Positions 53,815 through 62,827 of a DNA stretch of 64,000 nt are shown in pieces. Numbering within the stretch: the first letter of the stretch is position 1; the number at the start of each line of letters is the position of its first letter. This DNA comes from Ectobacillus funiculus (GTDB lineage: Bacteria > Bacillota > Bacilli > Bacillales > Bacillaceae_G). A program made the position numbers and the translations under genes. Below the pieces are notes generated by a model that worked only from the letters and a program-made list of their open reading frames with translations, searched no databases and was not told where the DNA came from. The stretch lies in contig NZ_SCFM01000009.1 in the NCBI RefSeq assembly GCF_004138295.1, forward strand, positions 118,453-182,452, read 5' to 3'.

Positions 53815-54600
53815 ATGGGAAAAATCTTAGAGGGAAAGGTAGCATTTGTGACAGGTGCTGCAAGTGGTGTTGGGTTACAGATAGTAGAAACATTTGCTGA
53901 TGAAGGGGCGAAAGTAATTCTTTCTGATATCAATGAGCAGGGGTGCAAAAATGCGGCCAAGGAATTACAAGCACGTGGTTATGAAGTATTAGCAGCTCCT
54001 TGCGATGTGACTGATGAACAGCAATTTAAAGATAGTCTCAATTATGCGATTCAATCCTTTGGAGGTCTCGATATATTAGTTAATAATGCGGGGCTTCAGC
54101 ATGTCGCGCCTATTGAGGAGTTTTCTACAGAGAAGTTTGAGCTGTTAATAAAGGTTATGCTAACAGCGCCTTTTATTGGAATGAAACACGCACTTCCGAT
54201 TATGAAGAAACAGAGGTACGGCAGAGTCATCAATATGAGCTCCATTAATGGGCTAATTGGATTCGCGGGGAAGGCTGCCTATAATAGCGCCAAACATGGA
54301 GTGATTGGCCTCACGAAGGTTGCAGCCTTGGAAGCAGCTGAGTATGGAGTTACTGTAAATGCTCTTTGTCCAAGTTATATAGATACGCCGCTTGTAAGAA
54401 ACCAGCTAAAGGACTTAGCAGCGACGAGGGGCGTTCCGATCGAACGAGTGCTGGAGGAGGTTATCTATCCGCTTGTTCCGCAAAAGCGTTTGTTGTCTGC
54501 TGAAGAGGTGGCTGATTATGCAGTCTTTCTAGCGAGCGAAAAAGCTAAAGGAGTTACAGGTCAGGCTGTTGTCTTAGATGGAGGGTACACTGCGCAGTAA
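53815..54600 (+). CDS. SDR, D-3-hydroxybutyrate dehydrogenase-like
   Basis: A 261-residue SDR starting at MGKILEGKVAFVTG (RBS GGGAGGAGGAG). The cofactor motif is TGAASGVGL with Asp in LSDINEQG (NAD). NNAGLQHVAPIEEF and NALCPSYIDTPLVRNQLKD are hallmarks of 3-hydroxybutyrate dehydrogenases; the active site is MSSINGLIGFAGKAAYNSAK. It ends DGGYTAQ. With a GntP permease in the cluster, use of a 3-hydroxy acid is plausible. A terminator follows. Confidence 0.9.
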   Translation: MGKILEGKVAFVTGAASGVGLQIVETFADEGAKVILSDINEQGCKNAAKELQARGYEVLAAPCDVTDEQQFKDSLNYAIQSFGGLDILVNNAGLQHVAPIEEFSTEKFELLIKVMLTAPFIGMKHALPIMKKQRYGRVINMSSINGLIGFAGKAAYNSAKHGVIGLTKVAALEAAEYGVTVNALCPSYIDTPLVRNQLKDLAATRGVPIERVLEEVIYPLVPQKRLLSAEEVADYAVFLASEKAKGVTGQAVVLDGGYTAQ

Positions 54601-54654
54601 AAGGAAACGATACTTTACTATTATACATTGGGAGAATGGTTCTTTTTGCATGCC

Positions 54655-54689
54655 AACCAGCCGAGCACCTTGTAAATGCTCGGCTGGTT
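54655..54689 (+). terminator. Terminator of the catabolic cluster
   Basis: AACCAGCCGAGCA-CCTTGTAAA-TGCTCGGCTGGTT, then GTTG. A very stable stem with a weak T-tract. Confidence 0.78.
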
Positions 54690-54699
54690 GTTGCGCTTG

Positions 54700-54772
54700 T
54701 ATACTTTAAGAACGTATAAAATTCCAGCTGGAAGACTATTCAATGCAGCCGAGAATTTTAAGAATAAAGTAT
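54700..54772 (+). repeat. Interspersed repeat, copy 11 (5' half)
   Basis: TATACTTTAAGAACGTATAA, AATTCCAGCTGGAAGACTAT and GAGAATTTTAAGAATAAAGT cover the first palindrome only. It ends at the stop of the minus-strand kinase gene. Confidence 0.75.
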
Positions 54773-55326
54773 CATCTCGGTTCGTACATATCCCAAGCCA
54801 GCTTTAAGGAATCAACGATATAATCTGCGGCTTCCTCAATCTCAAGATTATCTGTCCCCATCTTAGAATGATGAGCTGAGTAGATGCCTTGACGTTTATA
54901 GAATAGCTGTTCAATCTCCTCAAGGGAAAGTCCTTGTAAAACAGGGCGGCTGTCGATAATGATGTTTAAGCGCTCCTTCCAGGATTCCCAAGAGATATCG
55001 AGAAAGAAAACGATGCAATGAGCTAAGCAGAATTCCCGGATTTCATCCTGCAGAAAGGCGCCGCCGCCTAATGAAATGATTTTGAGCTTCTGCTGGCAAA
55101 TATCCTTAATCATACTTTTTTCTTTTTCTCGAAAGGCTTTTTCGCCAATACTATTAAATATTTCCCGAACGGGCATATTAAATTCTTTCTCAATTTCTTT
55201 ATCAATGTCGATAAAATCTCTATATAATTTCTTTGCCACGCTCTCTCCAATGGCAGTCTTTCCTACCCCCATAAAGCCGATAAAAACGATGCTTTTTTCT
55301 CTGAGGGATATACGATCGTTTATCAT
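54772..55326 (-). CDS. aroK: Shikimate kinase-family protein
   Basis: An ATP-dependent kinase of 184 residues (ATG at 55326; a TTG two codons earlier is possible). Walker A is GFMGVGKTAIG, the shikimate-binding Asp and Arg lie in FIDIDKEIEKE and AFREKEKSM, the GGGAF motif (ISLGGGAFL) and the lid arginine in DSRPVLQ are present. It is alone, with no other aromatic pathway genes. It could be an extra shikimate kinase or act on another polyol. Confidence 0.85.
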   Translation of the reverse strand: MINDRISLREKSIVFIGFMGVGKTAIGESVAKKLYRDFIDIDKEIEKEFNMPVREIFNSIGEKAFREKEKSMIKDICQQKLKIISLGGGAFLQDEIREFCLAHCIVFFLDISWESWKERLNIIIDSRPVLQGLSLEEIEQLFYKRQGIYSAHHSKMGTDNLEIEEAADYIVDSLKLAWDMYEPR

Positions 55327-55725
55327 TCGCAAGCACTCTCTCTTATGTTTTTCTCAAGCCTAAAATCATTAAAATTATAATATACCTCGTTTGATTTGTA
55401 AAAAAAATATTTTCAATTTTTAGGAAAATGTATGGAGTAAAGGCATATTACAGAGGCCTAAAATACTGCAAATGCAATGTTCCACATTCTCATTTTATCT
55501 GAAGTTAGTCTTAACTGTTCAGACAGAATTAATACAGAAGGATGAAATGGACTATACATAACAAAAGCTGTTTTCAACGATCTTTTGAGACAGCTTCCTT
55601 TAGGGTATCGGTAATGGGATATATGAACTCCTATAGATTTAATTGTATTCGTGGGTTTAGGAGAAAGTCAGTATTGGAACGGATTTTTGGGGAATCTCAC
55701 TCCCTTTCAATAAGCTATATACGTT
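55327..55725. other. Intergenic region without a supported gene
   Basis: AT-rich DNA containing an imperfect palindrome around GAATGTTCCACATTC-like sequence near 55475. No promoter, gene or terminator could be supported. Confidence 0.35.
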
Positions 55726-57288
55726 TTATAAGAAATGTGATGAATATTTCTTAAGTAAAATTCTTTTGATTTCATCTGGAGATTTATTTGATATTTCTTT
55801 GAGAAAGACATCAGATAAAATTTTTCTTCTTGAACTACTAGAAAATCCTAGATCTAAAAGTTTTTTAATGTCGCTTTGATGTAGGTAAAAATTCAACTTA
55901 ATACATGAGTAATTTTCTTCTTCTAATAAGGTAGTAATTCTGTTAGAGAAGGTAATAATTGAGTCATACTCTAGATTTTTAAGTTGATGAAATTCATTAA
56001 TATTAATATTTCCAACAATTGTTACATCCACGTAATGCTTTAAGTTCTCAACAAAAAAATTAGTTTTTTCAACTGTAGAATTAGTAACTATAACGATTTT
56101 TCTACTATTCCTCCCAACAACTTTATTTCCCATGATAAATTTTCTAAATATTAAGGTCAGTGTTGAAATCTGTAGCCTTGAAAATCGAAGGTCTATTTTG
56201 TTTCCAATAACTGGTAGAGCCTTATTAATAATGCCAAACAGTTTAGACAATTCCTTATGGGTATCATCTAACTTATTGTCGTAGAAGTTGTATTCATATT
56301 TATTTCGAATAATGCTTTTGTATATGTACTGGTAAACCTCATTAAAGACGAGTTCATAATTATAAAATGTCGTAATTATATTTTTTTGAATTTCATCTAT
56401 GAAAGCTATAGTTACTTCTTGAAGCTGTTTATCTATAGGCAGTGGTGGATGGAACGTATAATCTAGGGATGAGACTAGATAATCTAAGAATAAATTTTCG
56501 TTAGGGTCTTGTTCTTTTAATAATTGATACTTACGTACCTTCAGATTAGGTTCTTCATCGCCTTTTAATATACTGCCTTTCTTAATTCTATATAGGCTTA
56601 GAATTAGGTAGAGATAACAAAACTTTTTAGATGGATAAGATATTCTCATTTCATTGGCTTCGATAAACTCCTCCAATAACTTTTTTGCCTCATGTATTTC
56701 AACTTGTGTCTTTTCAGAAAAGATCTTAATAATCATCTTTTGTAGGGGATTGTTTGCTTTTCGGTTGATAAGATTACCAAAAGAATCTATTTCTAGTAAA
56801 GAAGCTAAAATAGATGTAGTTAAAATACGATAAGATCTTTCATGACCTACTATTTCAATTCCTTTTTTGGGGATAACTTTCACGTCTAGCTTTCTTATCT
56901 TTAGATACTCAGTAAGAGCTTTATTATCTTTTTTCTTTGTAGTTAAGCTAATACCCATTTCCTCGTATAACTTTGTCGTATTTAGAGATTCATTTAAAAA
57001 AGCTGAAACAATAATTATAAAGTTACGTTCTCTCTGAGAAGAGATATATTCATCTAGTGAAAGGTTACTTACGAAATTAAGATAATCATTGTATTTTAGA
57101 GTACTTAAAACCATGTTTCCTAAGATTTTTATCTGTTTTTCAGTTGGGAGATACAAGTTAATATTCGCTATGTGTCTTTTTAGGCTATTGGCACTTCTAC
57201 CAAAAAACTCATCCGAATATGTAAGATCCAACTTACCTTTTTCTTGTAGAAAACTTATTATTTTCAAGTCAAGATTATTAATGCTCAT
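55726..57288 (-). CDS. PRD-domain transcriptional regulator (MtlR/BglG-like)
   Basis: A 520-residue regulator. The N-terminal helix-turn-helix part (residues 1-90) has SFLQEKGKLDLTYSDEFFGR, then two PTS-regulation domains with conserved histidines of type TFHPPLPIDKQ (about residue 280), and a C-terminal EIIB-like region (KIVIVTNSTVEKTNFFVENL). Regulators of this build are phosphorylated by PTS proteins and activate or antiterminate the adjacent PTS operon. It is divergent from the EIICB gene. RBS AAAGGAC. Confidence 0.82.
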   Translation of the reverse strand: MSINNLDLKIISFLQEKGKLDLTYSDEFFGRSANSLKRHIANINLYLPTEKQIKILGNMVLSTLKYNDYLNFVSNLSLDEYISSQRERNFIIIVSAFLNESLNTTKLYEEMGISLTTKKKDNKALTEYLKIRKLDVKVIPKKGIEIVGHERSYRILTTSILASLLEIDSFGNLINRKANNPLQKMIIKIFSEKTQVEIHEAKKLLEEFIEANEMRISYPSKKFCYLYLILSLYRIKKGSILKGDEEPNLKVRKYQLLKEQDPNENLFLDYLVSSLDYTFHPPLPIDKQLQEVTIAFIDEIQKNIITTFYNYELVFNEVYQYIYKSIIRNKYEYNFYDNKLDDTHKELSKLFGIINKALPVIGNKIDLRFSRLQISTLTLIFRKFIMGNKVVGRNSRKIVIVTNSTVEKTNFFVENLKHYVDVTIVGNININEFHQLKNLEYDSIITFSNRITTLLEEENYSCIKLNFYLHQSDIKKLLDLGFSSSSRRKILSDVFLKEISNKSPDEIKRILLKKYSSHFL

Positions 57289-57670
57289 ATAATCAGTCCT
57301 TTATATTATGAAGAGGAAACCCTATTGCTAGTATAGCCTAAATGATTAAGAATATAAGATGTTTTATCTGCATTTATGTATTGTTGATTAAAGTTTCATA
57401 CGAGTTTTAGGAGAAAGTATTACGCATTGAAATTCGTTTAAAGGATTGAGGTAACTTTTCGAAACGTTTTCAGCTCATAAAGTTACCTTGAAGAAAGCGC
57501 TTAATAAAAATAAACTCATAGTGAGGCAACAAGGAAAGTGAGGGGAGGGATTGAGGATGAAGAATAAAATTAAAAGTAGAATGACAAAAATAAGTCCAAA
57601 GAGAGAGAAAGCCAGCTATTAGATGAGAATATCCACGAAAAATAATAGCTACTAAGCAAGGAGGCTTATA
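57289..57670 (+). other. Divergent promoter region of the PTS operon, with cre-like site
   Basis: TTCGAAACGTTTTCA at 57458-57472 differs from the cre consensus at one position. A second palindromic core AAGCGCTT is at 57496-57503. A 21-codon frame (MKNKIKSRMTKISPKREKAS) after GAGGGGAGGGA at 57557 could be a leader peptide. No terminator/antiterminator pair was seen, which favours activation over antitermination by the PRD protein. Confidence 0.45.
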
Positions 57671-59215
57671 ATGAAACAAAAAATGAAAGATGGAATCCAA
57701 ACCTTTGGTAGATCCTTACTATTACCAATCGCAGTGTTGGCACCTATAGGATTGATTTTAGGATTATCAGGAGCATTAGCTCAAACCTACATGATTAGCA
57801 AGTTTCCTTTCTTAGGAAATGAGGTACTTCAAACTATTATCAAAAATCTAAGAGCTATAACCGGAGTTGTTTTTGATAATATCCCGTTACTTTTTGCTAT
57901 GGGCGTTGCTTATGGAATGTCTAAAAAAGAGAAAGGAATAGCAGTTTTTTCATCTGTCTTAGGGTATTTAACTTTATTGATCGTTATGAATATTTGGCTT
58001 ACAGTAACCGGAAATTTGGCTACTGAACATTTATCGGAAGTAGGACAAGGAATCGTTCTTGGGATTCAGACGCTTAAAACAGAAGCTGTAGGAGGAATCA
58101 TAGCTGGTCTTGTAGCTGCAAAGTTAACAGATAGGTTCTATAAGCTGGAACTTCCATTAGCATTCGCTTTCTTCAGTGGGAAAAAATCAGTTCCTATCCT
58201 TACATTTTTGGCCATGATTCCAGTTGGACTAGCTATCCCGATTATTTGGGAGGCTCTAACTAAATTCTTGATCAGTATTTCTTTTATTTTTATGAATGAA
58301 TATATTGGTGTTGGGTTATATTGGTTCGTTGAAAAACTTCTTATTCCTTTTGGACTACACCATGTACTAAACGAATTACTTAGATTAACAGCAGCGGGTG
58401 GAGTTTATGTAATAGATGGACAAGAATACACTGGAATACTTAATGCTGTAAACAAGATATTATTTGAATTAGGACCAAACCATGAAAGCTGGAGTTTAAT
58501 GCCGATGCTTACAAGCTATATGGGTTCTGGCCAAATGTTATGCACATTGTTTAGAATTCCTGCTATCGGTTTAGCTATGTATCATACTGCATATAAAGGA
58601 AATAAGCAAATAGCTAAAGGAACTATTATAACTGTTGTTTTAACTGCTTTCTTAGGAAATGTAACTGAACCAATGGAATTCTCATTCCTATTCATTGCAC
58701 CACAGTTATATTTTGTATATGCATTGCTTAGTGGAATTACAGCTCTTCCGCTTAACTTTTTGCATATATCAACAAGCTATATCAGAGGAACCATATTCGA
58801 TTTTGGAATATTCGGCTTACTATATGAACATACGAATTGGCTGAACCTGATTCTATTGGGTATCTTCAACTTTATTATATTTTACTTTGTATTTAGATAT
58901 GCAATTCTTAAATTTAACTTAAAAACTCCAGGAAGAGAAGAAGACGTTAGAAATAGTACGCTTCTAAAAGAAAAAAAATATAACGAAATTGCTGCAATTC
59001 TCGTGGATGCTCTTGGAGGGAAAGCTAATATTAAAAATATTGATAACTGTATAACTAGACTGAGAATTGATTTGAACGATCAAGGTGCAGTTGATGTAGA
59101 AAAATTAAAAGATTCAGGCGCGGCTGGGGTATTTTTTCCACAAAAAAATCATATTCATATTGTTTTTGGACCGCATGTGGAATTTGTTAGAAATGCGGTA
59201 GAAGTAGCAGGATAG
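57671..59215 (+). CDS. PTS transporter, EIIC-EIIB fusion (glucose/maltose superfamily)
   Basis: A sugar permease that phosphorylates its substrate during import. The 514 residues contain an EIIC membrane domain (about 1-420) with GLHHVLNELL and the substrate-loop motif NVTEPMEFSFLFIAP. A C-terminal EIIB domain (about 435-514) has the phosphocysteine C460 in NIDNCITRLRIDL. RBS CAAGGAGG. The cargo is unknown. The next genes encode a fumarate-type lyase and EIIA, which is not a usual sugar-degradation set. Confidence 0.92.
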   Translation: MKQKMKDGIQTFGRSLLLPIAVLAPIGLILGLSGALAQTYMISKFPFLGNEVLQTIIKNLRAITGVVFDNIPLLFAMGVAYGMSKKEKGIAVFSSVLGYLTLLIVMNIWLTVTGNLATEHLSEVGQGIVLGIQTLKTEAVGGIIAGLVAAKLTDRFYKLELPLAFAFFSGKKSVPILTFLAMIPVGLAIPIIWEALTKFLISISFIFMNEYIGVGLYWFVEKLLIPFGLHHVLNELLRLTAAGGVYVIDGQEYTGILNAVNKILFELGPNHESWSLMPMLTSYMGSGQMLCTLFRIPAIGLAMYHTAYKGNKQIAKGTIITVVLTAFLGNVTEPMEFSFLFIAPQLYFVYALLSGITALPLNFLHISTSYIRGTIFDFGIFGLLYEHTNWLNLILLGIFNFIIFYFVFRYAILKFNLKTPGREEDVRNSTLLKEKKYNEIAAILVDALGGKANIKNIDNCITRLRIDLNDQGAVDVEKLKDSGAAGVFFPQKNHIHIVFGPHVEFVRNAVEVAG

Positions 59216-59290
59216 TCCCGATGCTACATTATTTTCTGAAGTTTATACAGATAATCAAATAATAAAAGGACTTCTTGTAGGAGTGAAAAT

Positions 59291-60664
59291 ATGAGAGCAC
59301 TATACGATTCAAAAAGTAAAACGATGAATGACAGAGGAATCAAATATCTATTAACAAATGAAGCTAAATATCAAGCTTGGCTTGATGTAGAAGCAGCTCT
59401 TGCTAAGGCTCAGGCTGAGTTTGATATTATTCCGAGTGAAGCAGCAAAAAATATAGAATTAGCCTGTAAATTAGAAAATGTAGACTTGGAACAAATGGAT
59501 AAAATTCAGCAGAAAATTGGGCATGGATTTGTTCCTTTTTTAAAAGTTTTGGTTCAAGCATGTGATCAGGAAAGTGGAAAATATGTTCACTATGGAGTAA
59601 CTACTCAAAATATTCAGCAGACGGCTCAACTACTTATCATGAAAAGAATACATGATAAGTTCTTAGAAGTAGTTGGTGAAATTTTAAAAAACTTAGCTAA
59701 ATTGGCCGAAGATAATAAAGATACTGTTTTACCTGGAAGGACCCATGGTAAACATGCTATTCCCATAACGTATGGATATAAAGTATCTGTTTGGATAAGT
59801 GAGTTAATAGCCTCCGTCGAAAGAATGGAGGAAGTACAGAAAAGGGTATTTACTGTAATGATGGGTGGAGCTGTAGGAGCTTTTAATTCATCAGGAGAAG
59901 TAGGAAGAAAAGTACAGCATAGGGTAGCTGCATTATTAAATATGCATTCCATGGATATTCCATCTAGAAATATGAGTACTCATAAAATGGAATATATCAT
60001 GACGCTCTCTTTGCTAGCAAGTACCTGCCACAAAATAGCGGAAGAAGTTTATTATACTTCAATTGAAGAGTTTGGTGAGGTGTCAGAAGGTTTCCAAGAG
60101 GGTACAGTAGGCAGTAGTACAATGCCCCATAAAATCAATCCAAAATTGTCGAAAGGAATTATAGCAAACTCTCAAAAGTTATATTCGTTAGTTTCAATGG
60201 GCCTTTATTCATGTTCAAGACCTTTTGAAGGTGATAGTACTTCATATATGTTATTTGATGCAGCTTTAGAAGAAGCTCTCTCCTTAACAACAGAGATACT
60301 CTTAAGAGGAGAGGAATTAACTAGAACATTGACTATTAATAAGGAAAAAATGTACAAAAATGTTTTAATAAATAATGGTCTTGATAATAGTGAGTTTGTC
60401 ATGATGGAAATAGCTAGGGAATTGGGGAAGGATGCAGCACATTCTTTAGTATATGAATTAGTCATGAAATCATATTTAGAAGGAAAGAGTTACTTTGACG
60501 TGCTGAGTGAAAATCCAATAATAGCTGGAACCTTTACAGAAGAACAAATCAGGGAGATGCTGGATCCTAAAAATTATATTGGCCTTTCAACACAGCTAGC
60601 GGAAGAATTTTCCCTTAAGGCAATAAGTGTAAGCAAGTCTATACAGGAAAGGATATCGAAGTAG
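59291..60664 (+). CDS. Adenylosuccinate lyase/fumarase superfamily lyase
   Basis: A 457-residue enzyme of the aspartase/fumarase/ASL superfamily, which eliminates fumarate from succinyl-type substrates. Conserved regions are HYGVTTQNIQQTA, GRTHGKHAIPIT (H152, H155) and the signature GSSTMPHKINPK (274-285) with the catalytic serine loop. The N-terminus (KTMNDRGIKYLLTNEAKYQA) resembles PurB and the related EDDS and cycloisomerase lyases. It lies between PTS components, so it is unlikely to be the housekeeping purB and probably acts on the imported phosphorylated compound. Confidence 0.88.
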   Translation: MRALYDSKSKTMNDRGIKYLLTNEAKYQAWLDVEAALAKAQAEFDIIPSEAAKNIELACKLENVDLEQMDKIQQKIGHGFVPFLKVLVQACDQESGKYVHYGVTTQNIQQTAQLLIMKRIHDKFLEVVGEILKNLAKLAEDNKDTVLPGRTHGKHAIPITYGYKVSVWISELIASVERMEEVQKRVFTVMMGGAVGAFNSSGEVGRKVQHRVAALLNMHSMDIPSRNMSTHKMEYIMTLSLLASTCHKIAEEVYYTSIEEFGEVSEGFQEGTVGSSTMPHKINPKLSKGIIANSQKLYSLVSMGLYSCSRPFEGDSTSYMLFDAALEEALSLTTEILLRGEELTRTLTINKEKMYKNVLINNGLDNSEFVMMEIARELGKDAAHSLVYELVMKSYLEGKSYFDVLSENPIIAGTFTEEQIREMLDPKNYIGLSTQLAEEFSLKAISVSKSIQERISK

Positions 60665-60705
60665 TTGTTTGGCTACTTAATAAATAGTGATTGGAGATTA
60701 TATAC

Positions 60706-61200
60706 ATGTTTAAGAAATTATTTAAAAAAGATAAAAGTAACGAAGAAATTTTTGCCTGTGTTTCAGGAGAACTAGTTCAGTTAGAAAATGTTCCAGATCC
60801 TGTTTTTGGTCAAAAATTTATGGGTGAAGGTATCGCGATTAAACCGTCAAACGGTCGAGTTGTTGCACCTGTGGATGGTGAAATTACTTTAGTCGCTGAT
60901 ACGAAGCATGCGTTTGGAATTAGAACAGAACTAGGAGAAGAGATTCTTGTTCATATTGGGCTAGAAACAGTTGGACTTAAGGGTGAGGGATTTAATGTCC
61001 TTATGAAACTTGGAGATAAAGTGACAAGGGGACAAACAGTCATTGAAGCAGATCTTAACTTTATAGAGAAAAGTGGATGTAACACAATCATTCCGATGGT
61101 TGTGACAAACAGTGCAGAAGATAAGTTTAAGTTCGAGTGGGAAAATTCAAAACAAGTAGAAGCTGGAGAAACAAAAGTCTTTACAGCCAAATTAAAATAA
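60706..61200 (+). CDS. PTS EIIA component (Glc type)
   Basis: A 164-residue cytoplasmic phosphocarrier that passes phosphate from HPr to the EIIB domain of the operon's transporter. The start at MFKKLFKKDKSNE follows TTGGAGAT. The active-site histidines are H68 (TKHAFGI) and H83 (EILVHIGLETV). It has the typical fold sequence VVAPVDGEITLV and GFNVLMKLGDKVTRGQ. It is a free-standing protein, since the EIICB lacks an A domain. Confidence 0.93.
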   Translation: MFKKLFKKDKSNEEIFACVSGELVQLENVPDPVFGQKFMGEGIAIKPSNGRVVAPVDGEITLVADTKHAFGIRTELGEEILVHIGLETVGLKGEGFNVLMKLGDKVTRGQTVIEADLNFIEKSGCNTIIPMVVTNSAEDKFKFEWENSKQVEAGETKVFTAKLK

Positions 61201-61260
61201 ATACTGTGTAAGTATGAAGAAAGTATCTGCTAGTTATATAGCTTTCATTATTAAATCCTG

Positions 61261-61287
61261 ACGGTTGCAAAATGCATCCGTTTTTTT
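61261..61287 (+). terminator. Terminator of the PTS operon
   Basis: ACGG-T-TGCA-AAA-TGCA-T-CCGT, then TTTTTTT. Confidence 0.75.
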
Positions 61288-61295
61288 AACTTATT

Positions 61296-61403
61296 CTAAT
61301 TGTGAAACACAACTGTATCCGATTTGGGTGGTACATTGTTGTCCCCCATGCCCATTAAGCTAATGAGATTGATTACCTCCAAAACAATAAAAATGAGCTT
61401 CAT
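61296..61403 (-). CDS. Possible 35-aa secreted peptide
   Basis: The frame MKLIFIVLEVINLISLMGMG then DNNVPPKSDTVVFHN looks like a short signal peptide with a polar tail, as in Phr-type signalling precursors. However, no clear ribosome binding site precedes it and no Rap-like gene is near. It might instead be a remnant. Confidence 0.25.
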   Translation of the reverse strand: MKLIFIVLEVINLISLMGMGDNNVPPKSDTVVFHN

Positions 61404-61477
61404 TACTATAAAAGACACAAAATTTTCATTTTGGAGGTACCATAGAATTTTACCTCGATGGCGATGTGGTACTGTTC

Positions 61478-62827
61478 TTACAAGAAATAGCCAAGTATAT
61501 GTGCCGTACAAATACTTAAGAGCATATAGAATATCGCGAAGCCAATATTCCATCTGCCCAATTGAAATGGATTCATTGTTAATTGACTAGCCAAAATAGA
61601 AACTGATAGGTTGTAAGGGCTATACATAACAGTCGATAAACTACAAGAGATGAGGACAATAGACAAAGGTATAGGATCTACTATAGGTAAAATAGGCTGT
61701 AATAATTCTGCAAGAAATGTAAGCGAAATTAAGGGATGAAACCCAATGAGCGATGTAACAAGAAAATATGCTCCAATAATTAGATAAAATAATAAGGTCT
61801 TTTCAGATGCTAAGCTGAACACGGGCTTTAAAAAGGATAATAACCCTGAAAGTGAGAGCATTTCTACAAAAAATCCTGCACTTAAAAACATAAAAAAATA
61901 ATTAGACAATCCCTCTGTTCGTTTCTTCCAATGCGGTATTGTAATTATGAAATATCTTTTGACTCCCCCAATAAACAAAGTCCAAATAATGGAAAACGGA
62001 ATGATTAACAGAACAACGGAAAATAGAAATCCTTTATTAAGAAAATGCTGAAGCCCTGAAGCTGCTAAAGTAAAGATGAGTAGCATACACAGCAGCTGCA
62101 GTATTTTTTTATAGACCTTTTTCGAATTGATTTTCTGTTGGTTTTCAATCAACAAATGGGTATTTTTGTACTTGAAGGCTGAAAGAATCCAATCAAAACA
62201 AATCGTTAGAATGGCTAAAGAAATCAGGATCGGAAAAATTTTGTAATAATGAACTCGAGTTATGTCTATAGTCGTGCTAACCATTACCTCCATGGGACTC
62301 CAAGTAAGACATAAGGCATAGGCTCGTAATAGGTTTTGAGTGTAGAACTTGTTTTGTGTTTTTTCTGGAAACTTCTGTAATGCCCCCTTTAAGGAATTGG
62401 TTAATAAGGGTAGCGTTGCAATATTTAAGAAGAGCCCAAGAAAGTGACAAACAACATAGCTACGTCTGTATAGCTTAGGTAAGGATGTTACCTGATCTTG
62501 TAGTAGCAGGTTAAGGTTTTTATCATAGCGACCAAACCGAATGAGCGAATTAATAAAAGGTAAAACCAAAAATAAAGAAAGCAGCCCTAACATTTGTTCA
62601 AAATGTAACAAAAATGTATACCATGGGGCGTTATTATAGATTAGCAAAAGAATTCCACTCATAAAAAAAATAATCCCGGATACTAGATATAATCCCTTTG
62701 CATAAAAAAATGAAAGTATTAATGCGATTGTTGCCATAATTCCAATACTAAAATGCAGAATCATCCCTGATGTAAAGTTGGAAATAACGTATAAAACAAT
62801 CAGGGCAGTGTAGATGTAAACACGCAT
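61478..62827 (-). CDS. Multi-spanning membrane transporter (ion-transporter-like)
   Basis: A 449-residue membrane protein with about 11 to 12 helices in two similar halves and a cytoplasmic loop in the middle (NTHLLIENQQKINSKKVYKK). Two re-entrant-type segments (CLTWSPMEVMVSTTI and LISCSLSTVMYSPYNLSVS) are features of DASS/citrate-type (IT superfamily) carriers. No closer family was recognised. RBS GGGGGAAGG. It is divergent from the aldehyde dehydrogenase gene at 63465 and may import its precursor. Confidence 0.7.
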   Translation of the reverse strand: MRVYIYTALIVLYVISNFTSGMILHFSIGIMATIALILSFFYAKGLYLVSGIIFFMSGILLLIYNNAPWYTFLLHFEQMLGLLSLFLVLPFINSLIRFGRYDKNLNLLLQDQVTSLPKLYRRSYVVCHFLGLFLNIATLPLLTNSLKGALQKFPEKTQNKFYTQNLLRAYALCLTWSPMEVMVSTTIDITRVHYYKIFPILISLAILTICFDWILSAFKYKNTHLLIENQQKINSKKVYKKILQLLCMLLIFTLAASGLQHFLNKGFLFSVVLLIIPFSIIWTLFIGGVKRYFIITIPHWKKRTEGLSNYFFMFLSAGFFVEMLSLSGLLSFLKPVFSLASEKTLLFYLIIGAYFLVTSLIGFHPLISLTFLAELLQPILPIVDPIPLSIVLISCSLSTVMYSPYNLSVSILASQLTMNPFQLGRWNIGFAIFYMLLSICTAHILGYFL

